In this document: positions 35,223 through 43,983 of the stretch, in pieces
Position numbering within the stretch: the first letter of the stretch is position 1
How the letters are laid out: the number at the start of each line of letters is the position of its first letter
Assembly: GCF_019134595.1 (NCBI RefSeq)
Contig: NZ_CP077770.1
Span: forward strand, 950,001-1,014,000
DNA length: 64,000 nucleotides
Direction of reading: 5' to 3'
Source: Pseudoalteromonas shioyasakiensis
GTDB lineage: Bacteria; Pseudomonadota; Gammaproteobacteria; Enterobacterales; Alteromonadaceae
The notes under the pieces: generated by a model
What the model was told of the DNA's origin: nothing
Databases searched by the model: none
The model's input: the letters and a program-made list of their open reading frames with translations, nothing else
Position numbers and translations under genes: made by a program

Positions 35223-35870
35223 TTATCCATCTATTTTAAAATCAAGTTGAACGCTTTGGTTTGTTTGTAATTGTGCCACACCTTCAACAACTTTAGGGCG
35301 ATATTTCCAACGTTTAATTGCGCGAATTGCTTCACGGTTAAATACCCGTTTAGGCTCGGCATCAATAATAACAGGGTCAATCACTTCGCCAGTCGGTGAA
35401 ATACTAAAGCTAATTTGTACCCAGCCCTCAATGCCATCGCGAGCTGCTACCGGAGGGTATTTAGGGTTTATACGCACAATTGGTGTCGCATCTCCCGTTG
35501 GTTGGTTAATGCTTTTGCTAAGCGTGTCGCCAATGTTATCGAATGTCATTGTTGGTGTTAAATCTGCTACCACAACCGTATCTGGATTATCACTCGTTGG
35601 GCGTGGCGGCGTTTTTGGTGGCATTTTAGCAACTGGTGGTGGCGGCAGTGTTTGCTTTACTTGCACTTTTGAGTCTTCTGGTACTTCATAAATTTCAACT
35701 GTGATATCGGGGCCTGTTTTTACATCGGCTCTTTGCTCAGCAGAAATTAAGTACTGCATAAATGCAAATGCTGCAAAGGTCATGACACCGCCGCCAATAA
35801 TTGCTGCGGTTGTCTTTAAAGCAGCATTGCTGTTATTCAAGCTTGCTGAGTTTAGTGGTAAAGTATGCAT
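35223..35870 (-). CDS. TonB-family energy transducer
   Basis: A 215-residue protein starting at the ATG at 35870 (AGGAAC upstream). It has an N-terminal membrane anchor (AAIIGGGVMTFAAFAFMQYL, residues ~20-40), a Pro-rich linker (PPPPVAKMPPKTPPRP) and a C-terminal TonB domain with PKYPPVAARDGIEGWVQISF and AIKRWKYRP. It would transfer proton-motive energy from ExbB/ExbD to outer membrane receptors. No exbB/exbD genes are in the window. It heads the operon with the sigma and anti-sigma genes. Confidence 0.88.
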   Translation of the reverse strand: MHTLPLNSASLNNSNAALKTTAAIIGGGVMTFAAFAFMQYLISAEQRADVKTGPDITVEIYEVPEDSKVQVKQTLPPPPVAKMPPKTPPRPTSDNPDTVVVADLTPTMTFDNIGDTLSKSINQPTGDATPIVRINPKYPPVAARDGIEGWVQISFSISPTGEVIDPVIIDAEPKRVFNREAIRAIKRWKYRPKVVEGVAQLQTNQSVQLDFKIDG

Positions 35871-35977
35871 AGCCGTTCCTCTTTGGATAATTGCTTTCAT
35901 AGCTAAAACGGCTGGCAAATAAAAAAGGGGTGAAATTTTTTTTCACTTTTTATTTTTCACAAGTTTTTTAGGTTGTT

Positions 35978-36484
35978 ATGAAACTTATTCAAATAGATAA
36001 AGCCCGTTACCGTAAACATTTAAACCAAGTAATTATTGCTTGTGTAATTGCTTTAGCCGTTGGCAGTTTAGCCATTTCACAAACGTTAATAGCGTTATTT
36101 CCTGACCCAAGCGGTAGCCATTTTCATTGGAACCTATTAGGTGTTGTTATGTGTAGTTTGCTGGTGGGCTTTATGCTTAATAAATACCGCAACCATGATT
36201 ACATGACTGAAATTGTCTATGTGTGGGAGCTTAAAAAAGCGCTTAATAAAATCACCCGTAAAATGCCAAAGTTAAAAGCAGCAGGGCGCGAGGGCAATGC
36301 AGATGCTTTATTAGCAATTCATTACAGCTATGCGGGATCACGTTTGTTATGGCAGCTTGATGACAACACTATTACCATGGATGAGTTGGCAATTAAGCAG
36401 GCAGAGCTTGATAGTGTTGCAGATAAATACAATCTCTCGCTTGATGCAGAACGTTATGATGAGTCAATCTTAAAGCAATTTTAA
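35978..36484 (+). CDS. Membrane protein resembling DUF3087
   Basis: A 168-residue protein with two membrane helices (about residues 18-40 and 52-66) and a cytoplasmic helical C-terminus (LKKALNKITRKMPKLKAAG, then a helical stretch with Leu/Asp). The arrangement fits DUF3087 proteins seen in marine gammaproteobacteria; I hold this with moderate confidence. It is 9 bp upstream of the phosphatase gene and probably cotranscribed. The role is unknown. Confidence 0.65.
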   Translation: MKLIQIDKARYRKHLNQVIIACVIALAVGSLAISQTLIALFPDPSGSHFHWNLLGVVMCSLLVGFMLNKYRNHDYMTEIVYVWELKKALNKITRKMPKLKAAGREGNADALLAIHYSYAGSRLLWQLDDNTITMDELAIKQAELDSVADKYNLSLDAERYDESILKQF

Positions 36485-36493
36485 GGACGAATA

Positions 36494-36943
36494 ATGAAAA
36501 AGGTTTTGATTGTTTGCTTAGGCAATATTTGTCGTTCACCTACTGCTGAAGCGGTACTTCGTAGCCGTGCCAAGGCGCTGGGGGTCAATGTCAAAGTTGA
36601 TTCTGCTGGCACCATTGGTTACCACCAAGGTAATCCACCTGATTCACGCTCAAAAGCAGCAGCTGAAAAGCGCGGTTATAGTTTTAAAGGCATCTATTCG
36701 CGACCAGTGACTCAAGCTGATTTTCATGAGTTTGACTTAATTCTCGCAGCAGACAAGCAAAATCTTGCTGATTTGCAAGCCCAGTGTCCAGAGCACTTAC
36801 AATATAAGTTGTCGCTGTTTTTAAGTCATGGTGACGCAGGGCAGAGCGAGATCCCAGATCCCTATTATGGTGGCGATCAAGGCTTTGAAAAAGTACTCGA
36901 TTTAATTGAGGACGCAGCCGATAACTTGCTTAAAAAGTTATAA
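36494..36943 (+). CDS. Low-molecular-weight protein-tyrosine phosphatase
   Basis: A 149-residue phosphatase with the N-terminal P-loop VCLGNICRSP (C8-x5-R14) and the general-acid loop IPDPYYGG near residue 118. In bacteria these enzymes dephosphorylate tyrosine kinases of polysaccharide export or act on arginine phosphate; here there are no capsule genes nearby, so the target is open. GGACGA before the ATG is a fair ribosome-binding site. Confidence 0.92.
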   Translation: MKKVLIVCLGNICRSPTAEAVLRSRAKALGVNVKVDSAGTIGYHQGNPPDSRSKAAAEKRGYSFKGIYSRPVTQADFHEFDLILAADKQNLADLQAQCPEHLQYKLSLFLSHGDAGQSEIPDPYYGGDQGFEKVLDLIEDAADNLLKKL

Positions 36944-36951
36944 AAAGCTTT

Positions 36952-36975
36952 AAAAAGGGTCGCATTGCGACCCTG
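36952..36975. terminator. Terminator between the phosphatase and the TPR-TonB gene
   Basis: GGGTCGC / GCGACCC with loop ATT and A5 on the left (U5 for the minus-strand gene). Confidence 0.8.
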
Positions 36976-36979
36976 TTAT

Positions 36980-38053
36980 TTAGTTGTTGATTTTAAAGTC
37001 TAATTGCACCCGAGAAGTTGCGGCAATAGCTTGACCATTTTCAAACTTAGGCGCATAACGCCATTGTTTCACTGCTTTAACGGCTTCTCTTTCAAATGCA
37101 GAGCCACCTTCAGAGCCAACCACAGTTATGTTGTCTACAAAGCCTGACGGGGTTACTTCAAACTCCATTACAACACTGCCATCTTCCATACGTTGAACTT
37201 TTGATTTTGGATATTTAGGATGCACGCGGTATAACGGTTCTTGTTCTTGGCTTTCTTTCCACGGGACCATTTTTGCAATCGCTAAGCAATGTTTGGTTGC
37301 TTCGTCGCTTTTACCTGTTTTTTCGTATAAGTGAACTAGCTTTGAATGGGCGTTTAATTCGGTTTGATGATCAAAGTCTAGCTCTTGATCAAATACGCTA
37401 ACTACGTGATTTAAACGCTCAATGGCGGTGCTGTATTTACGTTGATTTTCTGCAAATGCGGCAACTAAAAAGTCAGCACTGATCCGATCGACAGCGTTAT
37501 TTGGTAAGTTTTCTTGGTAGAACTTATCAGCTTCTTCAAGATATTCCTTTGCTGTGTAATAGCGCTCGCCAGTGCCTTTGTAAGCAAGGATACGAGCGGC
37601 GGTCATTTTTGCATCAGCAACAAGCTTGTCTGAGTTTTGTTTTTCAGCAATAGCAATAACATCATCAAGATACGTATCAGCACGCTTTGCTGAGGGAGTT
37701 GATTCTGCCATGCCGATTAATGAGTCATACACTTGCACACTTAGCTTGCCGTGGTTTTTTTCGAGTATTTCGTAGGCTGTACGGTATAACTCAAAGCGTT
37801 GTTCTTGTTCGCTTTTGTCTAGGCTGTTTGCATAGTTAACAGCTAGGTTGGCGGTGTTGTCGGCGCTTTCACCATAAATCTCTTTGCCAAGCTCAAACGC
37901 TTTTTTAGCAAGTTCGCTACTGTCTTGCTTATTTTCTACAGCAGCGACATAAGCGCGGTAGGTGTCGTTAAATTCTTGGGTGGTTGTTTCATTGGCAATG
38001 CCTTGCTGACTAAATAGTAGTGCAATGCATAAGGCAAGTGAGCTCTTTTTCAT
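36980..38053 (-). CDS. Periplasmic TPR-like protein with TonB C-terminal domain
   Basis: A 357-residue protein with a signal peptide ending at GIANE, a helical TPR-like body (residues ~25-270, with repeated LY/YE helices such as AYEILEKNHG and HSKLVHLYEKTGKSDEATK) and a C-terminal TonB domain (PLYRVHPKYPKSKVQRMEDG, VMEFEVTPSG, AVKQWRYAPKF). It lacks a membrane anchor, so it is a periplasmic accessory rather than a TonB. A Fur box lies 50 bp upstream, so expression is likely iron-repressed. Confidence 0.8.
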   Translation of the reverse strand: MKKSSLALCIALLFSQQGIANETTTQEFNDTYRAYVAAVENKQDSSELAKKAFELGKEIYGESADNTANLAVNYANSLDKSEQEQRFELYRTAYEILEKNHGKLSVQVYDSLIGMAESTPSAKRADTYLDDVIAIAEKQNSDKLVADAKMTAARILAYKGTGERYYTAKEYLEEADKFYQENLPNNAVDRISADFLVAAFAENQRKYSTAIERLNHVVSVFDQELDFDHQTELNAHSKLVHLYEKTGKSDEATKHCLAIAKMVPWKESQEQEPLYRVHPKYPKSKVQRMEDGSVVMEFEVTPSGFVDNITVVGSEGGSAFEREAVKAVKQWRYAPKFENGQAIAATSRVQLDFKINN

Positions 38054-38102
38054 AATATTCCTTATTATTTTACCCAGAGATAGAGGGCGATTAATACTTG
38101 TT

Positions 38103-38121
38103 GATGATAATCATTATCATC
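38103..38121 (-). promoter_or_regulatory. Fur box
   Basis: GATGATAATCATTATCATC is a perfect 9-1-9 palindrome and differs little from the 19-bp Fur consensus GATAATGATAATCATTATC. It sits 50 bp upstream of the TPR-TonB gene start. Confidence 0.85.
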
Positions 38122-38214
38122 ATTAGACACAAGGTATCTAGTAATTTTTAATGTATCAGCGTTTTTGTATTAAGTAAAAATATCGATAAAGCTGACCAAT
38201 GGCCGGTACTTATG

Positions 38215-38240
38215 AAAAAGCACTCACATTGAGCGCTTTA
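38215..38240 (-). terminator. Probable terminator of the NTF2-monooxygenase operon
   Basis: AAAGC-CTCA pairs with TGAG-GCTTT with one mismatched pair; on the minus strand the hairpin is followed by U4. Confidence 0.45.
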
Positions 38241-38243
38241 TTT

Positions 38244-39176
38244 TTAGATTATAAACTCGGGTAAATTCTGCTCATCAAACCAACCTGATATGTAATGCGA
38301 CTCGTATAGCCGCCAACAATTATCTGACTCTAATCTTGCTGCTAACTGATAGTGAGCTGCATAGATTTTTTGATTGCTATCATTCACGGGTTTTTCGGGA
38401 ATGATTCGGGCTATGATAAAGCGGGCTGCTTTTTTATCTTGGCTAACCTCCATTTTGACCAACTTTGCAAAGTGCTGCCAAAATGGCGCAAGCAGTCTAA
38501 AGTTTTTTAAACTCCCTATAACACTTTCTCTACCAGATAAATCACCTAAAGGAGGAAAGCTGCCTTGTATATCTTGGCTGTAGCAATCAATAAGTAAATT
38601 AATATCACAGTTATCAACAGCAAATGCATACTTGTTATAGAGATCAATGAGAGCTTGCTTTGGCTCAGAGGCTTTAAAGTTGCGAATTAATGCCCAAGGA
38701 GAGTGTAATTCACTCACGATTGTTGGCGCACCATCAACTAGCTGCCAGCCTTGAACACCGGGAAGCATGTTCCAGTTAGGAAGCAAGGATTGCTGTCCTT
38801 TATTCCAGTTAACCTGAAATTTCATGTGGCTAATAAGCCATTGCTGGTTTTCATAAACGAAGTGAAAAATAAACGTACAACCGCATAAAAAGCGTTTTTG
38901 CCCATGATTTACATCTACATAAGCGTAGCTGCTTGCTGCGGCAAAATCTTTTTGGTGTGCAGTAAACGTATTCGTAAACTCAGCACTCGTTGCATAGTTT
39001 TTGAAATCTTCACTCAAGGTTGTTGATACATGCTTTTGCCCATTTATAGAGCCATGGTGATGGCTTTTGAAAACGATATCAGAGCTAAACAGCTTTGCTT
39101 GCGAGTGCTTATCAGAGCGTAACCAGCTATCTTTAAACTGAGTTATTAAGTTTTCGAGCTGTTCTTGAGTACTCAT
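38244..39176 (-). CDS. Tandem NTF2-like (SnoaL-type) domain protein
   Basis: A 310-residue cytoplasmic protein with two NTF2/SnoaL-like cone domains: residues ~1-140 (helices LITQFKDSWLRSDKHSQAKLFSSD..., strands ending in WLISHMKFQVNW) and ~170-305 (ALIDLYNKYAFAVDNCDINLLIDCYSQD..., ending LYESHYISGWF). The domain fold makes small binding pockets used by isomerases, hydratases and dehydratases; no catalytic residues can be fixed. It overlaps the monooxygenase gene by ATGA. Confidence 0.7.
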   Translation of the reverse strand: MSTQEQLENLITQFKDSWLRSDKHSQAKLFSSDIVFKSHHHGSINGQKHVSTTLSEDFKNYATSAEFTNTFTAHQKDFAAASSYAYVDVNHGQKRFLCGCTFIFHFVYENQQWLISHMKFQVNWNKGQQSLLPNWNMLPGVQGWQLVDGAPTIVSELHSPWALIRNFKASEPKQALIDLYNKYAFAVDNCDINLLIDCYSQDIQGSFPPLGDLSGRESVIGSLKNFRLLAPFWQHFAKLVKMEVSQDKKAARFIIARIIPEKPVNDSNQKIYAAHYQLAARLESDNCWRLYESHYISGWFDEQNLPEFII

Positions 39177-40135
39177 ACAGCAGGCTCTCTTTGCTCTTTT
39201 TCAAGTGCAGGAATAACAAAGCTACCCAATTCATCAATTACATCTTGGGCAGCCCTTCGCGAAGGTTTTAAATTTAGTGCAATGTGTTTTACGCCAAGCT
39301 CTCTGTGTTTTAACAGTCGCTCAATAAGGGCATTTCGACCAATTCGTACAACATTATAAAAACGCTGATACGGGGCATCTGGGTTTTTATCTAAATCAAA
39401 AAATGTCGCATAGCCGTAATGTGGGCTTGTGTTGCTATTGCTTGCAACTGATAGGTTGTTAATGATTTCACTGATGGCTTGTTCATTATCAACAGCCCAA
39501 ATCCAAGCATTTACATTATTAGCCAACCACTCAAATGATTGCCTTGAGCGACCAACGGCCATAACGGGTATCTGCTGGTTAACTGGCTTTGGATAAAGGT
39601 CAAGTGAACCATCAAGCTCGCCGTAATGTTGGCTAATGTGTTTAGGAAAGCTTTGTTGGTGTAATGTTTTGATAATTTCAACTGACTCTCTGTAGCGCTC
39701 AGCACGTGCGTTAAAGTCGACACCAAAAGCGGGGTATTCAACTGGCCTGTCTCCGGTCGAAACCCCTAACACAAAACGACCATTACTTAGATGGTCTACT
39801 GAGGCTGCTTGTTTGGCTACCATTATAGGATCGCGTAATGGTAAAACAGCCCCTGCGGTGCCTAAAGTAATTTTATTTGTATGTGCAGCAATGAAACCTG
39901 CGTAAGTAAATGGATCAAGCATCTGCGCAGCATCACCAAAATTAGGGTCGTAAAAAGGCACATCCCTAAACCAAATACTGGCAATACCTGCTTGTTCAGC
40001 CTGCTTAGCAGTTGCTATATCAGCATTAAGGGTAGGGAAAGGGCTGCTAGGGTAAGCTTCAAGGGGAGTGAGCAATCCCAGCGTTAATTTGTTGTCGGCA
40101 AATACATTTGTAAAGCTAGTTGGTAGATTATTCAT
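39173..40135 (-). CDS. Luciferase-like flavin-dependent monooxygenase (LLM class)
   Basis: A 320-residue (beta/alpha)8 protein, starting at the ATG at 40135, two bases after the stop of the upstream gene. The family pattern is clear: LGLLTPLEAYPSSPFP, AEQAGIASIWFRDVPFYDPNF, AHTNKITLGTAGAVLPLRDP, SNGRFVLGVSTGDRPVEY and the RYRESVEIIK helix. Such enzymes use FMNH2 and O2 for oxidations of diverse compounds, or F420 in some branches. The substrate is open. Confidence 0.88.
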   Translation of the reverse strand: MNNLPTSFTNVFADNKLTLGLLTPLEAYPSSPFPTLNADIATAKQAEQAGIASIWFRDVPFYDPNFGDAAQMLDPFTYAGFIAAHTNKITLGTAGAVLPLRDPIMVAKQAASVDHLSNGRFVLGVSTGDRPVEYPAFGVDFNARAERYRESVEIIKTLHQQSFPKHISQHYGELDGSLDLYPKPVNQQIPVMAVGRSRQSFEWLANNVNAWIWAVDNEQAISEIINNLSVASNSNTSPHYGYATFFDLDKNPDAPYQRFYNVVRIGRNALIERLLKHRELGVKHIALNLKPSRRAAQDVIDELGSFVIPALEKEQREPAV

Positions 40136-40136
40136 G

Positions 40137-40592
40137 TTACTGATCTCCCGAATTCGCTGGCCAGACAACATCAAGTTTAGAGTGGCTAATGCGCCATTGG
40201 CCGTCGATTTTTTCATAGTGATCTAAGTATCGGCCCACTAATAAAAGCGGAGATTCGCTTTGCTCCCTACTTGTAACAAAGTCAATTAGATAGCACTCAC
40301 CCTGTGCTGTCGTTTTATCTGTTAGCACTATTTGATGGTTCATCACGGCATGAACAAAAGGGAAGTGCTTTCTATTGTGGGTATCGAATTCATCATAAGC
40401 ATTTTTTAATCCTTGCTTTATCTGTTCAATTCCATTCATTTCACCGACTGTTACTTCGACTCGTGCGTCGCTAGTGAATACTTCTTCCATTTTATGAATT
40501 TGGCCAGAGTCTAAAAGTTGGCTGTAGTTTAATCGAAGAGTTCGGATCTCTTCTTTTTCGAGTAAATCGAGAAGTTTGCGTTCGCTCATCAT
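40137..40592 (-). CDS. NTF2-like (SnoaL-type) single-domain protein
   Basis: A 151-residue protein with the fold pattern of the SnoaL_4 family: LEKEEIRTLRLNYSQLLDSGQIHKMEEVFTSD, ..., VGRYLDHYEKIDGQWRISHSKLDVVW. It opens the three-gene operon NTF2-like, monooxygenase, tandem NTF2-like. A LysR gene is divergent from it, 97 bp away. The adjacent ATG codons at 40592 and 40589 are both possible starts. Confidence 0.75.
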   Translation of the reverse strand: MMSERKLLDLLEKEEIRTLRLNYSQLLDSGQIHKMEEVFTSDARVEVTVGEMNGIEQIKQGLKNAYDEFDTHNRKHFPFVHAVMNHQIVLTDKTTAQGECYLIDFVTSREQSESPLLLVGRYLDHYEKIDGQWRISHSKLDVVWPANSGDQ

Positions 40593-40689
40593 GTTTCTCT
40601 GTTGCTGAATAAGTGAACACTATTTTATTATCTTCTTTTTAAATGATAACCTAGCTAATATTCCATTTATTCTGTCCTGAGATTCCATA

Positions 40690-41619
40690 ATGAAACCAGA
40701 AGATAGTCCTTTCTTTGGTATTCGAGAGTTTGTTGAAACACTACGCATGGGTACATTCACAGCAGCTGGTAATCGGTTAGGTTTAACAGGCTCCGCTGTT
40801 GGTAAAACTGTTACTAGGCTTGAAAGTAAGTTAGGTACAAAGTTACTGCATCGAACAACTCGTAAAATTATGGCAACCCCAGAAGGGCAGCATTATTTTG
40901 AAGGCTGGGTAAAAATACTGGCTGAAATAGATAGCCTAGAGCAAGCAGTCACTGCTGGTAGCCATAATGTTTCAGGGCAAGTAAAACTTCACTTACCTGC
41001 GGCATTCGGCCGTAAGTATGTAATGCCAATACTTTCTAAATTAGCAAACAAGTATCCTAAACTAGAGCTTGCAGTTCACTTTAGTGAAAGTCGTATCAAT
41101 TTAATAAATGAAAATGTTGATTTGGTGGTACGTATCGGCACATTAGAAGATGATGCCGATCTGGTAGCAAAATTGTTGGGTTATCAAAAACTCACAGTTT
41201 GTGGGAGTCAAGATTATTTTGACCAACATGGTGTGCCAGACACTCCAGCGGATTTACTCACTCATGATTGTATTATTGGCAGTAAGCGCTCTTCGCAGCC
41301 GACATGGTTATTCAAAGATAGTAAAAAGCAGTCATTTAACCAGCTAATCAATGCCAGATATATGCTCAGTGATGGAGATGCGATGCTTGATGCCGCACTT
41401 AATGGTTTAGGTGTTGCACAATTACCTACATGGCTTATTCAAGAGCAGCTAGATAGTAATAGACTAACTAGTGTTTTAGATACCTTTTCAGGTGCGGTCA
41501 TGCCAATCAATGTTGTTTGGCCACGCTCAAGATATTTGAAGCTTAGTCAAAGGGTTATAATTGATGAGTTAGCAGAGCAGTTTAAGCTTCAATCATCACT
41601 TTTTGGTTATTCTTCATAA
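40690..41619 (+). CDS. LysR-family transcriptional regulator
   Basis: A 309-residue LysR protein: N-terminal winged HTH (GTFTAAGNRLGLTGSAVGKTVTRLESKLG...LHRTTRK, residues ~18-60) and a C-terminal PBP2-type effector domain (residues ~90-300). It is transcribed away from the NTF2-monooxygenase operon with a 97-bp shared promoter region, the standard arrangement for a LysR protein controlling that operon. Confidence 0.9.
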   Translation: MKPEDSPFFGIREFVETLRMGTFTAAGNRLGLTGSAVGKTVTRLESKLGTKLLHRTTRKIMATPEGQHYFEGWVKILAEIDSLEQAVTAGSHNVSGQVKLHLPAAFGRKYVMPILSKLANKYPKLELAVHFSESRINLINENVDLVVRIGTLEDDADLVAKLLGYQKLTVCGSQDYFDQHGVPDTPADLLTHDCIIGSKRSSQPTWLFKDSKKQSFNQLINARYMLSDGDAMLDAALNGLGVAQLPTWLIQEQLDSNRLTSVLDTFSGAVMPINVVWPRSRYLKLSQRVIIDELAEQFKLQSSLFGYSS

Positions 41620-42014
41620 TTGTTTTATCTAGCGCTTTTAGTGCGTTATTAATCAGCGATGAGACTCATCATTACACTGTTATTTTTATTATTTTGATAG
41701 GTGGTTGATAAAGGCTTAGGGGTTTATTGAGATTAAACTAATCTGTTTTTTCGAATATCTTCAGTGGTTTGTTTGGTAATGTGTTGTAATTCAAAGGTCT
41801 AGATCTAAAAAGCAGAGCTTTTAAGATGTTTTGTTAGTGCCACTAAAGCGAGGCGCAAAGCTCGTATCTTGGGGTGGTTTGAGTATATAATACTTGAATT
41901 GCTGGTAACTGCCTCAATATTAGTTATCACTCGTCGTATGTTGCATCCTTACAACCTTCAAGCTGTTGTAATCACATTTGCAGTATCGCATTTATTTTTT
42001 AATTTGGATTTGTC
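41620..42014. other. Gene-free stretch upstream of ribA
   Basis: This 395-bp AT-rich stretch has no credible gene. I looked for an FMN riboswitch and did not find its conserved core. The small inverted repeat GATGAG-A-CTCATC lies around 41658-41670. The ribA promoter must be near its right end (for example TTGAGTATATAATAC around 41878-41893). Confidence 0.4.
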
Positions 42015-42641
42015 GTGGCGCAAGTAAGAGCAAGAGTCCAGCTGAATGTTGGCAAAAACAGTGATATCCCTGCAGAAATCGTATCTTTCAGTGGCTTAAA
42101 TGATGGCCAAGAACATGTTGCTTTAGTGTTTAATCAAGCAGACACAGAGCAAGATGTCCCTTTAATTCGTATGCATTCAGAGTGTTTAACTGGCGATGTA
42201 TTTCACTCATCACGTTGTGATTGTGGTGAGCAATTAAATGAGTGTATCGAGATGATGCACCAACAAGGCGGTATTTTACTGTATTTACGCCAAGAGGGCC
42301 GTGGCATTGGTTTATACAATAAAATTGATGCGTACGTACTACAGTCGCAAGGTATGAATACGTACGAAGCGAATAACCACTTGGGTTTTGCTGATGATTT
42401 ACGTGACTTTTCAGACGCGGTATTAATGCTTGAAGCGCTCAATCAAAAGCACGTTAAGCTAATGACTAACAACCCAAATAAGCTCAAAGCATTGCGTGAT
42501 GCAGGTATTGAAGTTGATTCAGTGGTTGGCACTCATGCGCACATTAAAGCGGGTGTGGTAGGTAACCGAGCTTACCTCGAAACGAAAATCAAACATGGCT
42601 CGCACATGCTTGATATTAAAAAAATTAAAAAGCCTGAGTAA
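42015..42641 (+). CDS. ribA: GTP cyclohydrolase II
   Basis: A 208-residue enzyme starting with GTG. The zinc ligands C-x10-C-x-C are in [17 protein letters not shown], followed by [19 protein letters not shown] and LMTNNPNKL; these are the GTP-binding and catalytic signatures of RibA. It makes the pyrimidine precursor of riboflavin. It is not joined to a RibB domain. It appears monocistronic with a weak hairpin afterwards. Confidence 0.93.
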   Translation: MAQVRARVQLNVGKNSDIPAEIVSFSGLNDGQEHVALVFNQADTEQDVPLIRMHSECLTGDVFHSSRCDCGEQLNECIEMMHQQGGILLYLRQEGRGIGLYNKIDAYVLQSQGMNTYEANNHLGFADDLRDFSDAVLMLEALNQKHVKLMTNNPNKLKALRDAGIEVDSVVGTHAHIKAGVVGNRAYLETKIKHGSHMLDIKKIKKPE

Positions 42642-42670
42642 ATTTCACTACAGGTGACTATAAACAAGTA

Positions 42671-42698
42671 GCGCACCCAGTTATACTCGGTGCGTTTT
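42671..42698 (+). terminator. Probable terminator after ribA
   Basis: CGCACC / GGTGCG stem with T4. Confidence 0.55.
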
Positions 42699-42719
42699 GT
42701 CGTTATTGAATGAGAAACT

Positions 42720-43514
42720 ATGTCGATCGAAGTACGTATTTTTAAAGCTGATGCAGGCGTTAAATGGTTTAAAGCTGGATGGGAAATCTTTAAGCTGCAA
42801 CCTTTGACTTTTATTTTAATGCATCTGCTAATCGTGATAATTAGCTTTTTGGCATTGCTGCTACCTTTACTGCAGGTTGTTGGTGCATTTGTGACGCCAT
42901 TTTTGATGGCTGGTTTTTATCAAGCTGTGTTAACTAAGCAGCAAGGCGGGACTATCAGCCAAGCTGATATTTTTAAGCCGTTTAGTAATAAGGGAAACCG
43001 TATAGGTTTAGTGCGCGTTGCCGTGTATCAGATGGCGGCAGGTATTTTACTGGCCTTACTGTCTAATTTCATTTTTGCAGATGCCTACGCAGTTATTTCG
43101 AGCCAGACTTTCGACCCACAAAACCAATCACACATTGCTGATTTATTGGCAACCATTTCAATGGGGCAAGTTGCGGTATTTCTATTGGCGATCTGTGTGT
43201 ATTTAACCGCTTTTGCTTATGCAGTGCCTTTGGTTTATTTTCAAAAGCAAAGCAATATGTTTCAGGTTTTAAAAACCTCATTTATGGTGTTTTACCATAA
43301 TATGGCGCCATTGAGTGTTTATGGCCTAATTTGCGCTGTTTTAATGGTGATCTGTATTCCTTTATCGTTTATTCCACTATTGGTTTTAATGCCAATTTGT
43401 TACATTAGCTTCTTCGTGTCTTTTCAGGCCATTTTTATGCCAGTTGTGCCAAAAGGTGATGACCAAACAAAAGCACCTGAAGCACAGTCACAATCAGGAC
43501 GCTTTGACGCGTAA
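42720..43514 (+). CDS. Polytopic inner membrane protein (possibly BPSS1780 family)
   Basis: A 264-residue protein with about six membrane helices (for example ~32-58, 60-75, 105-125, 143-165, 200-220, 222-245) and a short soluble C-terminus with Lys/Gln. The N-terminal KADAGVKWFKAGWEIFKLQP followed by a hydrophobic hairpin is reminiscent of BPSS1780-family membrane proteins. The stop overlaps the recX start (TAATG), suggesting cotranscription with recX. The function is unknown. Confidence 0.7.
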   Translation: MSIEVRIFKADAGVKWFKAGWEIFKLQPLTFILMHLLIVIISFLALLLPLLQVVGAFVTPFLMAGFYQAVLTKQQGGTISQADIFKPFSNKGNRIGLVRVAVYQMAAGILLALLSNFIFADAYAVISSQTFDPQNQSHIADLLATISMGQVAVFLLAICVYLTAFAYAVPLVYFQKQSNMFQVLKTSFMVFYHNMAPLSVYGLICAVLMVICIPLSFIPLLVLMPICYISFFVSFQAIFMPVVPKGDDQTKAPEAQSQSGRFDA

Positions 43515-43966
43515 TGGATGATAAAGAACAAAAGTTAAAGAATTACGTACTTTGGTTATTGTCTCGACAAGATTATTCGCGTCGGGATTTAACGCGAAAG
43601 TTACAGCAAAAAGAGGCGACGCCCGAGTTCACAGAGCGCTTGTTAGATTGGTGTGAATCACACAACTTTATTAACGAACAGCGCTATTGCGAAGGGTTTG
43701 TACGCCGCCATTTAGCTAAGTATCATGGTGTAAAACGCATTCAGAGCGAAGCAATGGCAAAAGGGATAGACCGAGCATTACTAGATAAGACGCTCGAGGA
43801 GTTCGAAGTCGATTGGTTTGAACTCGCAAAGGACGCATATTTAAAGAAGTTTTCAAATTCAGGTAAAGAACTCGATCAGAAAGAAAGAGCGAAACGTGTA
43901 CGCTACTTGATGTATCGAGGCTTTAATTACGAACAAATTGATTTTGCAATGCAAGCACAGCAATAA
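43514..43966 (+). CDS. recX: Regulatory protein RecX
   Basis: A 150-residue three-repeat helical protein. The pattern LLSRQDYSRRDLTRKLQQKE...LLDWCESHNFINEQRYCEGFVRRHLAKYHGVKRIQSEAMAKGI and RVRYLMYRGFNYEQI is RecX. It limits RecA filament growth. Unlike E. coli (recA-recX-alaS), there is no recA directly upstream; a membrane protein gene takes its place, while alaS, lysC and csrA follow. Confidence 0.9.
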   Translation: MDDKEQKLKNYVLWLLSRQDYSRRDLTRKLQQKEATPEFTERLLDWCESHNFINEQRYCEGFVRRHLAKYHGVKRIQSEAMAKGIDRALLDKTLEEFEVDWFELAKDAYLKKFSNSGKELDQKERAKRVRYLMYRGFNYEQIDFAMQAQQ

Positions 43967-43983
43967 ACGGGTGAGATTTTCAC

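Noticed and set aside
41620..42014. FMN riboswitch before ribA
   Set aside because: The conserved RFN core is absent; no matching stems were found.
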